Shown: positions 43,808 through 53,261 of the stretch, piece after piece
Numbering within the stretch: position 1 is the first letter of the stretch
Layout of the letters: each line of letters begins with the position of its first letter
NCBI RefSeq assembly: GCF_001747105.1
Contig: NZ_MDGQ01000005.1
Location: forward strand, 496,001 to 560,000
Length of the DNA: 64,000 nucleotides
Source: Roseivirga misakiensis
Lineage (GTDB): Bacteria; Bacteroidota; Bacteroidia; Cytophagales; Cyclobacteriaceae
Reading direction: 5' to 3'
Notes under the pieces: model-generated
Seen by the model: only the letters and a program-made list of their open reading frames with translations
What the model was told of the DNA's origin: nothing
Databases searched by the model: none
Position numbers and translations under genes: made by a program

Positions 43808-44266
43808 TTAATGAGTCGTATTTTTCCTCTTTTTGAATAATAACGAAATCCAAAATGTTGTGACTATTAAAACGGCACTGATACCAATGCCATAACTCAA
43901 GCGCCAAAACCATCTCATGGCCGCTTGACCACCCTGAAAAGTTTCCTTTTCTGAAAATGTAAACGATAGATTACCCGCGAGCAAGTATGATATCGGAACC
44001 CAAAGTATCCCCAAAAGTATTATGATTTTAAGGAGTTCAGAGAGAACCCTATTGAGCTTACTTGATGGTTTTCTCAATTCCTTGATTCCCCAATAAATCG
44101 TCAAGGGCAGTGAAATCATACCAGCCCATGTGATAAAAGTACCTAAAGGCACTGATCCATCGCTGGTTAGGGAAGTTGTGAGTAATGGAGAACCTGTAAA
44201 TAAGAGTACAATTACACTTATCGTCAAAAGCAGAGCGCTTAAAAAATATGTTTTTCTATTATTCAC
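43808..44266 (-). CDS. Hypothetical membrane protein
   Basis: 152 residues from GTG, with four hydrophobic segments (~9-28, ~43-60, ~83-102, ~120-142) and a basic C-terminus (LLFKKRKNTTH). I recognise no family. It lies 45 bp downstream of a DUF4440-like lipoprotein gene on the same strand; co-transcription is possible. Confidence 0.6.
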   Translation of the reverse strand: MNNRKTYFLSALLLTISVIVLLFTGSPLLTTSLTSDGSVPLGTFITWAGMISLPLTIYWGIKELRKPSSKLNRVLSELLKIIILLGILWVPISYLLAGNLSFTFSEKETFQGGQAAMRWFWRLSYGIGISAVLIVTTFWISLLFKKRKNTTH

Positions 44267-44311
44267 CTTCTTTTTGTGTGATCACTATTTACAATTTCAT
44301 TGAGCTAAAAC

Positions 44312-44776
44312 TCATTGGTTTTCGATCCGATTGAATATGACATGCCATACTTTTAATTCGTCGTCTTCGGTTCTCTTAAGGGTTATCAAATTATTTGTTT
44401 TAAATGGCATTTGAGTGCTTCCATCTTTGGCAAACCAGGTACCGGTTACTCCGCCTCGCACAATCACATGATCCTCATAACTGTGAATTTCATACGCTTC
44501 ATGTTTCATTTCAGAGTGTCCCCATTTGCGTTCTTCAATGAGCATAGCTTTAAGATCTTTGAGGTTACTGATGGCTGGACTTCCTTGTCCCATATGTATC
44601 ACATCATCGGAGTAAACACTGAGTTGCGTATCTACATCGATTGTATGGCTGTCTAAAATTTTAAGGATTTCGAGGACCTTTTCCTTGTCACGCTCTTCAG
44701 AAAATGTTTTAGACGGGTTGCTAATGCAGCTCAACATCAATAAAGGAAGAACTACAATGGTTAAAAGTCTATGCAT
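44312..44776 (-). CDS. Lipoprotein with DUF4440/SnoaL-like domain
   Basis: 154 residues. Lipobox LLMLSC (Cys 17). The domain shows ILKILDSHTIDVDTQLSVYS, DVIHMGQGSPAI, VIVRGGVTGTWF and LKVWHVIFNRIE, typical of DUF4440 NTF2-like proteins. The function is probably binding or degrading a small molecule, but it is unknown. Confidence 0.7.
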   Translation of the reverse strand: MHRLLTIVVLPLLMLSCISNPSKTFSEERDKEKVLEILKILDSHTIDVDTQLSVYSDDVIHMGQGSPAISNLKDLKAMLIEERKWGHSEMKHEAYEIHSYEDHVIVRGGVTGTWFAKDGSTQMPFKTNNLITLKRTEDDELKVWHVIFNRIENQ

Positions 44777-44958
44777 AAAGTGTTTATTTTAAATATTTGC
44801 CAGTTTGATTAATGTCTCATGACTAACAGTTTACTAAATATTGGAAATTACTTTTGAAATTCTGATTCGCGGAGTTCAATAAATAGCTTTTAATGTGGCT
44901 CGCTAGACATATTTAAAGTGTCTCAGGTGTACTGCTTTATATAAGACGACTACTATTA

Positions 44959-45468
44959 TCACTCACCATTTGGCCTTGTGATGGTAGTTAGTTCCTTTTG
45001 ATAGGTTTCAATTCTGGCATAGGCGGTACCATCTACTAATAATATCATAATCATCATGGTAATAGTAGTGATGCTGATGGCTCGCCAAGTTGGGTTATTG
45101 GTGAAAAAAATAATTAAAGCAGCCGCCATAATTATCGTCGGAATCACCTTGAATACTACTCTATATTCTTTCAAAGTACTTTTTGTACGTTCAATTTCTG
45201 ATAATCTAAAGGCTTGAGCATCCTGATTGTATGCTACTTCAAATTGATTGATTCTTGACCTGTTTGTGAAAAATAAGCCCAGACCTATGGTCATTAGTAA
45301 TACGCCTGCAACAAGTAATGGAATCACATATCCTTTGGCTAATTCGGTCTTGCCAAGTTGCCAAAAACCAACGCTTGCCGCTAAAAATATTAGGGCAAAA
45401 AGGATGAAAAATCTGGTAGAGAAAACCTCTGCTCTGGCCCAGTCTTGTGCAATTTTTAGTATTTCCAT
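44959..45468 (-). CDS. Hypothetical four-TM membrane protein
   Basis: 169 residues with TM segments ~18-36, ~46-66, ~106-122 and ~130-150, and a soluble stretch (~70-100) between. Family not recognised. It starts 22 bp after the AraC gene upstream, so it is probably the last gene of an SDR-AraC-membrane operon. Confidence 0.6.
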   Translation of the reverse strand: MEILKIAQDWARAEVFSTRFFILFALIFLAASVGFWQLGKTELAKGYVIPLLVAGVLLMTIGLGLFFTNRSRINQFEVAYNQDAQAFRLSEIERTKSTLKEYRVVFKVIPTIIMAAALIIFFTNNPTWRAISITTITMMIMILLVDGTAYARIETYQKELTTITRPNGE

Positions 45469-45490
45469 GGTTTTAGTTCTGTCTTAGTAG

Positions 45491-46297
45491 TTATTGATTA
45501 ATATTTCTCGGGCTAACACCAAATGCTTTTTTGAAGGCAAAAGAAAAGTGGGATAAATTCTCGAAACCAGCCGAAAGGTATACATCTGTAGCTTTTTGTT
45601 TTTCGAAAGTGAGTTTGTAATGGGCTAAATCTAACCTTTTCTTAGTTAGCCATTTTCCAGGTGTTTGATTAAAAACTTTCTTAAAATCCGATTTGAAAGT
45701 TGTCAGACTTCTGCCGGTCAGAAATGCAAACCTTTCCAGTGGGAGGTTATACATAAAATGCTCTTCCATGTACTGCTGTAGATCTATTTTTCCAATTTCA
45801 CTGAATGTGCCAAGAATAGAACTTGCCCTTTTATCTACCTGATCTATAATAGTCAACACCTCTTGGATCTTAATGGGTAAAAGTGAATCTGGAAGTTCGT
45901 CTTTCATGTCAAAATATGAAAACAAGGATTGAAAGTAGCTCTTCAACAACGGGTGTCCTTTTATGGGTCTTTTTCTAACCATACTATCATCTCGATTTTC
46001 TAAAATCGAATGGTTATCATAGAACTTACTGAGTTCTTCATCTGGGAGCAGCATTGACACAGCTTTGAAAGGAAGTTTATCGGTAGGTTTTTTAATAACA
46101 CGTATTAATTGATTCCTAGGCACTAAAACAGTATCGCCAGCAACAAAAGTCAGTGTAGCTTTACCAAAGGTCAGGGTTAATTCTCCAGAGTAAAGAAATA
46201 CGATAATATGTTGTGGTGAAATGTGCTCCCATGTGTAATCTTTCTCAACCGAACCTGAGAGAAACACCCTTCCTTTGTTCGTTACTTTTGGCTCCAT
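45491..46297 (-). CDS. AraC-family transcriptional regulator
   Basis: 268 residues. The N-terminal cupin-like domain (~10-95; IVFLYSGELTLTFGKATLTF, AGDTVLVPRNQ) and C-terminal AraC HTH pair (LERFAFLTGRSLTTFKSDFK, DVYLSAGFENLSHFSFAFKK) are clear. It follows the SDR gene by 6 bp, so it probably regulates its own operon in response to the SDR substrate. Confidence 0.82.
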   Translation of the reverse strand: MEPKVTNKGRVFLSGSVEKDYTWEHISPQHIIVFLYSGELTLTFGKATLTFVAGDTVLVPRNQLIRVIKKPTDKLPFKAVSMLLPDEELSKFYDNHSILENRDDSMVRKRPIKGHPLLKSYFQSLFSYFDMKDELPDSLLPIKIQEVLTIIDQVDKRASSILGTFSEIGKIDLQQYMEEHFMYNLPLERFAFLTGRSLTTFKSDFKKVFNQTPGKWLTKKRLDLAHYKLTFEKQKATDVYLSAGFENLSHFSFAFKKAFGVSPRNINQ

Positions 46298-46303
46298 AGT
46301 CTA

Positions 46304-47257
46304 TTACACTTCGAATTTTTGTTTCGTTGCTTCTTTTGATACTTTCCACAATCTCTCCATTACTAATTTATCCTTTGCATGTGGTTCTAATTTACATTCT
46401 CCCACTGGCCCTTTAAAATACCCTCGTCCAGTAGGCCCATAAAACTTTTTTTGATCTAGGTTTTCTTCAGTGGCGCACATTAATTCTGGGTAGGAACCTC
46501 TTTCTGCCGATTGTACCAATGGCGATAACTTCATGAGTTGCCAAATAAATCGCGTCATCAACCCGCCACTTTTTTTGATCAAAGAGGTCCGTGAGGCTCC
46601 TGGGTGACAGGCATAGGCCTTTACGGTTGTTTTACCTGCTTTTTTCAACCTGTCCTGTAATTCATATACTGTCATAATTTGAGCTAGTTTGCTCTGGCTA
46701 TAAACACCATTAGGATTGTAATTTTTATCCCAGTTTAAATCATCAAATTGGATGGTTTTTATCCCCAAATTATATCCCATGCTACCGACTGTGACTATAC
46801 GTCCTTGAGATTTTTCAATCAATGGAAAAAGTAAAGCTTGGAGTAGGAAATTGCCATAATGGTTAGTGGCCATTTGACTCTCGAAACCATCTTCACTGAT
46901 CACTTGCTTTGGTACCTGAGCAATGGCTGCATTTAGTATCAATGCATCAATGTCGGATACCTTGTCTAGTACCTCCATTGCAGCTTTTCTAACAGATGTT
47001 AGTTTTCCTAAATCAATGGTGATACAAGAAGCATCAATCTTACTGCTCAGTTCGTTTTTGTAAGTTCTTATGACATCTTCTGATTTTTTAGGGTTACGAT
47101 TTAACATCACAACTTTCGCACCTTTGGAGAGCAATATTTTTGCTGCCTCAAACCCAGTGCCGCTTGTTGTGCCGGTGATGAGGTAGGTTTTGCCTTTAAG
47201 GTTGCCTATTCGTTCAGGTGTCCACCCTTGTTTTCCAAACTGATTACTCTTTCTCAT
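46304..47257 (-). CDS. Short-chain dehydrogenase/reductase, protochlorophyllide-reductase-like
   Basis: 317 residues. The NAD(P) motif is TGTTSGTG (~29-36) and the catalytic YSQSK supplies Tyr/Lys; NAAIAQ is the NxAx motif. Its length and C-terminal extension (YFKGPVGECKLEPHAKDKL) place it in the retinol/POR-like branch of classical SDRs. It reduces or oxidises a small carbonyl/alcohol; this organism has no chlorophyll role implied. It is the first gene of an operon with AraC. Confidence 0.8.
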   Translation of the reverse strand: MRKSNQFGKQGWTPERIGNLKGKTYLITGTTSGTGFEAAKILLSKGAKVVMLNRNPKKSEDVIRTYKNELSSKIDASCITIDLGKLTSVRKAAMEVLDKVSDIDALILNAAIAQVPKQVISEDGFESQMATNHYGNFLLQALLFPLIEKSQGRIVTVGSMGYNLGIKTIQFDDLNWDKNYNPNGVYSQSKLAQIMTVYELQDRLKKAGKTTVKAYACHPGASRTSLIKKSGGLMTRFIWQLMKLSPLVQSAERGSYPELMCATEENLDQKKFYGPTGRGYFKGPVGECKLEPHAKDKLVMERLWKVSKEATKQKFEV

Positions 47258-47378
47258 TGCTGCTTCGTTTCAATTTATATGAAACAAAGGTCAAGAGAAA
47301 TCAAATGGGCAACTTTGTTTAAAAGTCTATTTTACTTTGTTTAAAAGTTGGGAGGTGAGGTTAAATGAATTTCGCTTC

Positions 47379-47440
47379 TAACCGTTCGCGGTTAAGGCTA
47401 AATGTTTTACTAAGCGTGGGAGGGTGGTTTACCACTTAGT
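47379..47440 (-). terminator. Two hairpins downstream of the DUF6090 gene
   Basis: A perfect hairpin TAACCG-TTCG-CGGTTA (47379-47394) has a stable UUCG loop. Next to it, an imperfect ACTAAG/CTTAGT arm pair (47409-47440), with an inner perfect GTGGT/ACCAC, overlaps the stop codon. A likely end of transcript on the minus strand, though without a T-run. Confidence 0.45.
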
Positions 47441-48158
47441 TTTGCTTATTGATTTTGTCAATTTTATCAATCAAATCAAGCCCCCTCTGTTTGAACTTAT
47501 CTAATTCAGGTAAGTAAACTTTATAGGCGAAAAATTCAGCAGTAGCTACTCTTTTTTTATAGTCTCTACTTTTTAGAGCGTACTCAATAAAGTCGTCCGT
47601 TATTTTTAATTGTATATAATCTAACCACCAATCAGTGTTGTTTTTCCAAAAGGTGAAGTTTTCTTTATAGTCTTTGGAACGCAGTTCGTCATCAACTTTT
47701 ATTTCCCACAACTGCTCCTTGTAAAAAGTGATTAATTCTAGAACAAGCTTTTCCTTTTCTGGAACCATGTCGGCTTTAAAGTCCTCCAATAATGAAACTC
47801 CCCTTTGGTTCAAGGCGAGTTCTGGGTAACCAAATATCAGTAAACCTATAGTCGGATTCTTTTTATAGTCTTCTACGGTGTATTCAGATTTTAAAACCTT
47901 TTCAAATACAGGTTTTATATTTTCATAGTGATTAAGAACATTGTCAATTTTAGTTAGGTCCGTTTTTAGGTCTTCCTTTACTCTGACTAGTAATTGGTTG
48001 AGTTCATCCTTATTCTTTCTGCCCTCATTCCAGTTATTAATTGAAACCGCTATTAAGATCCCTATTACGACCAATAGAATTTCTAGAATTGCATAGGAAA
48101 TATAACTGGACCTTTTATTTCCTTCAGGACTCCTTTTATTTAAAATATTCAATCTCAT
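47436..48158 (-). CDS. DUF6090 family membrane-anchored protein
   Basis: 240 residues. The N-terminus (SYISYAILEILLVVIGILIA, then VSINNWNEGRKNK) is the single-TM DUF6090 signature. The rest is charged and helical, predicted to lie outside the membrane. This family is very common in Bacteroidota and has no known function. It is a single gene between terminator-like hairpins. Confidence 0.8.
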   Translation of the reverse strand: MRLNILNKRSPEGNKRSSYISYAILEILLVVIGILIAVSINNWNEGRKNKDELNQLLVRVKEDLKTDLTKIDNVLNHYENIKPVFEKVLKSEYTVEDYKKNPTIGLLIFGYPELALNQRGVSLLEDFKADMVPEKEKLVLELITFYKEQLWEIKVDDELRSKDYKENFTFWKNNTDWWLDYIQLKITDDFIEYALKSRDYKKRVATAEFFAYKVYLPELDKFKQRGLDLIDKIDKINKQN

Positions 48159-48338
48159 TGTCTTAGTGAATAATTCATATCAGTTCGAGAAATCTGTTCG
48201 CTTTTCAAATTATACTTAAAGTCCTATCATGTTAAATGAATCAGTGCCTTAAATTGTTTAAGTGCCGAAAGTTCCAGTTTGAGTTTGCCCATCTAATAGC
48301 TCAGGTGTCTTAGTCATTTTAGTGGATTCTGTATGTAG

Positions 48339-49787
48339 TTAATCTATTTTCTTCAGTTCCAGCGTTTTCCCAATACTTTCAGTATAGATCATGGTGATAT
48401 TACCATTTTCGGAATTGAAGGAGAGCTTATAATAGTCTTGCGAATCCTTGAAAGTATATCTGTTTTCACTAATCCGGTAAATTTGATTACCTTTTTTTGC
48501 ACCTAAAGGGGTCAAGATTAGGATGCCTTTCTTGGCATTAATCAAAAGGGTTAAATTCTGATCAGTATTTACATACTTACCGATTAATTCTGACTGAAGT
48601 TTTTTTGGAATTTCAAGTGATCGATAAGATTTCATCACAGGCCAGTCATACTCAAGGGCCACACTGGTTATAAACTCTTGCATCAACCGTTCACCGCCAT
48701 CTGAATTCAATAGTATTACGGCACCTTGGCCTTTTTCGATTAGACCATATAATAAAGCGGTATATCCCAAGTTTTGTCCTGCGTGCCAAAAAGCTTCTGG
48801 TTTATCTATTCCTTTAAGATTTACCCCAAGCCCCTTATTATTTATCTGAATGGAAAGAAGTTCTTGAGTCGATTCTTGCTTTAATATTGGATTGGCTTTG
48901 CTATTGAATGCACCCTGAATCCCAACAATCAATTTGGCCAAATCTTCCGCTGTGGTCCATGGTCCAGCAGCGGCTCTTTCGGGATAAATATTATACTTTT
49001 TATTTTTCAGTGACTTACCGTTGGAGCGATGACCTGAAGCAATTGACAATTCAAAGTTTTTATCTGGTCGATAATCGTAAGTTGAACGTATCATTTGTAG
49101 AGGTTCAAAAACATGCTTCTGTACGTAATCCGCAAAAGAAAGCCCACTAAGCTCTTCAATTAACAATTGAATAATAAGATAGCCTCCACCTGAATATCTC
49201 TCAGTCTTACCAGGTGATGTTTTAACCTCTAAAGATTTCTTTGTGTTAGCTATAGGGTCGTTGTTGAGGATTTGGAGTAGTGTTGGGATTTCATCTTCGG
49301 GATTGTAACCTAAAAAACCATAGTCGTCAGTTAGTCCAGCGGAATGAGATAGGAGGTGTCTAAGCGTTACTTTTTGACTTTCATTTGTGTTAATCTTCCA
49401 ACGTTGGAGTTTATTATTAACATGTTCATCTAAGTCAATTTTACCATCTTCAACTAATTTTAAAGCAGCGAGTGCCGTAATTACCTTACCGATTGAGGCG
49501 CATTGAAACAATGTTTCTGTTGTTACCGGATTGGAGTTCCCACCATCCGTAACCCCATAGGCTTTTGACCATTCAATTTGCCCGTTGTTTACAATGGCAA
49601 CACTCGCACCTTGTATTTTATTCTCGCGTAACCTTTGAATGATGTTTGACTGAGTTATTTCTTTTTCAACAGGGCTTGTTATTGCATAGGTCAAGCCGTT
49701 TTCCACTCTTTCAATTCTTTCCTCAATTTTTTGAGTATAGACGATATTGACTAGCAACAGGAAAACTAAGGTGATTTGTGCTTTCAT
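48339..49787 (-). CDS. Secreted serine hydrolase, beta-lactamase/PBP-like
   Basis: I start at ATG 49787: the codon three positions upstream is only TTG, and the signal peptide (KAQITLVFLLLVNIVYTQ) begins here. SIGK (Ser ~98, Lys ~101) is the SxxK motif; YSG (~198) is the YxN-equivalent; the third motif is probably HAGQ. The C-terminal ~100 residues are a beta-barrel-like extension. The family includes D-Ala peptidases and esterases rather than true resistance enzymes. Single gene. Confidence 0.82.
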   Translation of the reverse strand: MKAQITLVFLLLVNIVYTQKIEERIERVENGLTYAITSPVEKEITQSNIIQRLRENKIQGASVAIVNNGQIEWSKAYGVTDGGNSNPVTTETLFQCASIGKVITALAALKLVEDGKIDLDEHVNNKLQRWKINTNESQKVTLRHLLSHSAGLTDDYGFLGYNPEDEIPTLLQILNNDPIANTKKSLEVKTSPGKTERYSGGGYLIIQLLIEELSGLSFADYVQKHVFEPLQMIRSTYDYRPDKNFELSIASGHRSNGKSLKNKKYNIYPERAAAGPWTTAEDLAKLIVGIQGAFNSKANPILKQESTQELLSIQINNKGLGVNLKGIDKPEAFWHAGQNLGYTALLYGLIEKGQGAVILLNSDGGERLMQEFITSVALEYDWPVMKSYRSLEIPKKLQSELIGKYVNTDQNLTLLINAKKGILILTPLGAKKGNQIYRISENRYTFKDSQDYYKLSFNSENGNITMIYTESIGKTLELKKID

Positions 49788-49796
49788 TAGATCCAA

Positions 49797-49864
49797 TTAT
49801 AGATAACGTTCCGTGTATAGGGAGTATCCCAGGGTATCTTCCATATAGCGGGTTACCACATGTT
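49797..49864. repeat. Imperfect fold-back element in spacer
   Basis: On the minus strand GGTAACCCGCTATATGG, GGAAGATACCC and GGGATACTCCC form an imperfect long hairpin ending GAACGTTATC. The outer pair GGTAAC/GTTATC is one base off perfect. It resembles the fold-back spacers at 51.3 and 60.6 kb. Confidence 0.35.
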
Positions 49865-51292
49865 TTATTTGTTTGTAATTTGTTTCAACACATAAGCCAA
49901 CTGACTATCCCTTTTTCCAATTAAATCGGAGACTGTTAATATGATTTCATCATCCGGTAAAATACCACGTCCTTTGTTAGCAGTTTCATCTTTTACGAAT
50001 CGATTTATTTTTACAAAAGAAATGAGAATTTTTAATTCAGAATTCGGCAAAGTATAAATTACCGGATAACCTCCTGTTTGAGTATAGTAACCCCCACCTG
50101 TTTCTTCTCCAACTAATGTAATCCCTTGATTTTTGCAGAATAGCGCAAAACTAGAACCTGCCGAAAAAGTATTACCTCCAGTTAGAACATATACTTTTCC
50201 TTTGAACTTTTTTTTGTTTGGAATCATCAAAGGTTCATTTTCATCAATTGTCGATTTCCATCCGTTTTCCGTCTTCTCAGAGTTTTGGTAAAATTTTTCA
50301 AAAAAACTCTCAAATGTATAGCCATTGACCAAATTTCGACTGTATTGTTCCTCTGGTAAGTTATCAGTAATGACGTATGACGAAACCTGTTGTTTAAAAG
50401 GTTTATTGGCTATATAAGAGAATGCCCTGATAGTGTTTAAAGGATAACCTCCCTCATTTTGCCTAATGTCAATGATGAGATTCTTGGTTTTTTTGCGTTT
50501 GATTACCTTATAATTAGCTTCAAGAGCTACTTGAAACATTTCTACATCCAAGTTGAAAGAATTTAGGGTCAACACAGCAGTACTTATGGAGTCTATCACA
50601 GAAAGATGAGGACCCTGTTCACTTAACGTCTTTCTTGCTAAAAATGAGTGTCGTTTTGTAAATCGTTTACCGATGCTTTCGAATGTTTGACTTTCTACTT
50701 TCTTAGTGGTGACCTTATTAGTTTGAGTCTTGTATTTGACTTCATAGATCGGTTTAGCCCCAAATTCATAGAAGTGTAAAATGCCAAATTCGCTTTCTAT
50801 TTGACGGTCTTTTCTGGATTCGTTGAATCCATCTGAAGGAGCGTATTTCAAAAAAATATTTCTAAGGTCTATTCCGTTCACTCCATCTATAGAAAGGATT
50901 TCAGAGCCAATAGGAATACCAAAGTCATCTGTGTCAGTGTAAAATTTCTTGTCAATAATTTTTAGTAATAGTGGGAAGAAATTAGGTAATGAATTGAGTT
51001 GAGGTCTCATTACAATTAAGTGACCGTCTCTTACATAATCTGTTAATTTGATAAGGGATTTGTATAAGTCATTGCTGTTGTATATCGTCTTTATTTCTTC
51101 ATTCTCAAAGGTTGTGAATAGGTTGTCCCATTCAGATTTAGAGGTGTATTCATATAAATTAGGGTGGCCTTTCGTAAGAACATTTTTCAGAACAGTATAA
51201 TCTTCAAGTATTTGCTCTTTAGTCAGTTCTTTTTGACCAAAAACGGTTACTGGCAAAAGAAGAATTAACAAGACGTTCAATCTCTGCTTCAT
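49865..51292 (-). CDS. Secreted S41-family (C-terminal processing-like) protease
   Basis: 475 residues. Signal peptide ~1-20 (VTVFGQ). A cap/PDZ-like region (~90-170; GSEILSIDGVNGIDLR) precedes the S41 core: NLIIDIRQNEGGYP and VYVLTGGNTFSAGSSFALF, where the second Ser after TFSAG is the nucleophile. A relative lies at 61.3 kb. The protease degrades or trims envelope proteins; the substrate is unknown. Confidence 0.85.
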   Translation of the reverse strand: MKQRLNVLLILLLPVTVFGQKELTKEQILEDYTVLKNVLTKGHPNLYEYTSKSEWDNLFTTFENEEIKTIYNSNDLYKSLIKLTDYVRDGHLIVMRPQLNSLPNFFPLLLKIIDKKFYTDTDDFGIPIGSEILSIDGVNGIDLRNIFLKYAPSDGFNESRKDRQIESEFGILHFYEFGAKPIYEVKYKTQTNKVTTKKVESQTFESIGKRFTKRHSFLARKTLSEQGPHLSVIDSISTAVLTLNSFNLDVEMFQVALEANYKVIKRKKTKNLIIDIRQNEGGYPLNTIRAFSYIANKPFKQQVSSYVITDNLPEEQYSRNLVNGYTFESFFEKFYQNSEKTENGWKSTIDENEPLMIPNKKKFKGKVYVLTGGNTFSAGSSFALFCKNQGITLVGEETGGGYYTQTGGYPVIYTLPNSELKILISFVKINRFVKDETANKGRGILPDDEIILTVSDLIGKRDSQLAYVLKQITNK

Positions 51293-51374
51293 TTAATGTA
51301 TGGTAACCGTTTGTTCGTCGCCTTGTAATAACCCAGCGGGTGCTATGCACTCTACACCTTGTTGGCAACTTACT
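51293..51374. repeat. Fold-back spacer with GTGC-TAT-GCAC stem and TACACCTTGTTG box
   Basis: GTGC (51340-51343), TAT, GCAC (51347-51350) is a perfect short hairpin. TACACCTTGTTG (51353-51364) lies 10 bp from the cupin stop and matches TACACCTAGTTG at 56630 in 11 of 12 bases. Confidence 0.4.
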
Positions 51375-52259
51375 TTACTCTATTCGAATTTCTCCATTTG
51401 TTCTCAAATATATAAGAACTTCATGTTCTAATGTGTTCTGAACAGTATGAATGGCGTCGCCAGCAGATTTGAAATAACTCCCGGCATCTAGCAATTTTGA
51501 TTCTTCTGTTTCCCGCATGTTATATTTTAACTGGCCGCTCACAACTATGGCGTGAAAAATATCTCCATCGCTTTTTATTTCACCACTAAACCCTTTGGGA
51601 AGTTTAATGAAGAGCCCTTTCAATTTATCTCTTCCTTCCCAAAGAAAGCTGATTTGAACTTTGGTGTCTGGATCAATCCAATTCGTTTTTTCATAGTTTA
51701 ACCAAACCACATTTGAAGCATGAATATTTACGGGACGTTCTCCGCTGTCAAAAGCTTCTTCAATCGGTTTCACCAAATAAGGGCCATTGTCAATTTCTAC
51801 ATAGGCAATAACTTCTTCGCCTTTCGTAGAAGTGATATGCGCTTCGCCAACGGGTTGTGTCCAAAAGGAACCGATTGGCATCCACATATTTTCTGCTTTG
51901 GGATCATCATTATGCACAAATCCTTTTATCACAACTGCTCGATACGTTACGTTGTGAATGTGCGGAGGAGAAGAAAAACCGTCGACAAATTTGGCTAAGA
52001 ATCCCGTTGGAACCGTTCCATTTCTATCTCCCCAAATGGTTCCTGCTTGAGGACTTTGGTCACCTCGCGCAGGATTCAATTGTTCCCACTCGAATTCAGA
52101 ACTTAGAAGAACCTTGTTGGTTGGATTTTCAATTTTCTTTGAGGTATTCTTTTGTTCCTTCTCTGATGTGTTGGCACAAGAACTAATTAACCCAAAAATG
52201 AATAATAGGTAAGATAAATTTCTGATCAATATTATTACTCTGAATGTCTTCACTTTCAT
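51375..52259 (-). CDS. Cupin lipoprotein, DUF4437-like
   Basis: 294 residues. Lipobox LISSC (Cys ~28). Two cupin halves: [21 protein letters not shown], then PVGEAHITS in the first, and [28 protein letters not shown] in the second; His residues of the first half look suited to metal. DUF4437 proteins are related to ChrR-type cupins and are of unknown activity. It is the last gene of the MDR-SDR-2OG oxygenase operon, 29 bp from the oxygenase gene. Confidence 0.75.
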   Translation of the reverse strand: MKVKTFRVIILIRNLSYLLFIFGLISSCANTSEKEQKNTSKKIENPTNKVLLSSEFEWEQLNPARGDQSPQAGTIWGDRNGTVPTGFLAKFVDGFSSPPHIHNVTYRAVVIKGFVHNDDPKAENMWMPIGSFWTQPVGEAHITSTKGEEVIAYVEIDNGPYLVKPIEEAFDSGERPVNIHASNVVWLNYEKTNWIDPDTKVQISFLWEGRDKLKGLFIKLPKGFSGEIKSDGDIFHAIVVSGQLKYNMRETEESKLLDAGSYFKSAGDAIHTVQNTLEHEVLIYLRTNGEIRIE

Positions 52260-52288
52260 AGAATGCTTTGAGTAACATCAATAAATTG

Positions 52289-53242
52289 TCAAAAAGGTGC
52301 AAAGGTATCTTTGGCTCCGTTTGGCACACTCCAGCGCTGACGAGCCGTGATGTTTTCTTTTATATCGACTGTTGTTGCTGAACTCTCAACAGTGCCATAG
52401 CTGTTTGTGCCACCTCTTGGGACTTGCATTTGGTCTCCGTATAGCCATACTACCAAGTTACTTCGCTGTCCGCTTGTGATTGAATGTGTAACGTGCGGAA
52501 TGCTACCACTGTGAATAATAGCGCTGCCGGGTTCGAAAACGGTTTGGACAATTTTTCCTGTGGCTTTGTCAAAGAAATCAACTTGCGAACCAGTGAACTT
52601 TTCATCTGGTAAGTTGATATTGATATTCAAGGTTGCGGCAGAGGCATCCGTGTGTGGTTGTAAATCTTTGTCCTTATCGGGATTGTACTGAATAGAAAAA
52701 CCAAATGTTTGGGTATCATAACCATATGTACCAAGTAGTAAGCGTGCAATTGGACGCATATACCGATCCATCAAGTCGTTGTAAAAGGCTTGAAAATTGG
52801 GAGCCGCTAGGTGTCCTTCGGACCGTGGGTCAAGCATAATTCCGTAACGATTTAATTGTATACCATAGGGTGCACGTCTCGGAATATTAGAATTTGCCAC
52901 TGCTTCTAAATAATTACGGAACTCCGCTAAACGATCAAGGTTGAAAAATTGTGCAGAATAAACACCTGGCATAATTTCTTCCCACAAATCAGCTACTGCA
53001 TTTTCTTTTTCAGGGTTATCCCACGCTTGATTAACTGCTCGTATCAGGCGAGGATCAAGAAATGTTTCATCGAGGTTTATTAAATTTTCTTTGTTCTCCA
53101 TTTCCCATTCAGCCCATGCTTCTTCTAACAATTTTTGGTTGCTCTTCCAAAAATGTGAGACAGACGGATCCCGTTGAAGCGCAGCTTTACGGGAAGGTAG
53201 GGTAAGTGCACGAGCTTTTGTTAGATTATTAATACGTGTCAT
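52289..53242 (-). CDS. Fe(II)/2-oxoglutarate-dependent oxygenase
   Basis: 317 residues. The iron-binding triad is H197 and D199 in LQPHTDAS and H253 in PHVTHSI, with the 2OG-binding R260 after it in SGQRSNLVVWLYG. It is a double-stranded beta-helix enzyme that hydroxylates or otherwise oxidises an organic substrate with O2 and 2-oxoglutarate. The N-terminal ~110 residues are helical and of unknown use. It lies 19 bp downstream of an SDR and 29 bp upstream of a cupin, so its product may be processed by these. Substrate unknown. Confidence 0.8.
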   Translation of the reverse strand: MTRINNLTKARALTLPSRKAALQRDPSVSHFWKSNQKLLEEAWAEWEMENKENLINLDETFLDPRLIRAVNQAWDNPEKENAVADLWEEIMPGVYSAQFFNLDRLAEFRNYLEAVANSNIPRRAPYGIQLNRYGIMLDPRSEGHLAAPNFQAFYNDLMDRYMRPIARLLLGTYGYDTQTFGFSIQYNPDKDKDLQPHTDASAATLNININLPDEKFTGSQVDFFDKATGKIVQTVFEPGSAIIHSGSIPHVTHSITSGQRSNLVVWLYGDQMQVPRGGTNSYGTVESSATTVDIKENITARQRWSVPNGAKDTFAPF

Positions 53243-53261
53243 TTTATTCTGTTTTAACCAG

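Noticed and set aside
49797-51374. Canonical integron attC sites
   Set aside because: Fold-back structure is present, but the GTTRRRY/RYYYAAC boxes do not match and no integrase gene is in the window; kept only as a generic repeat element.
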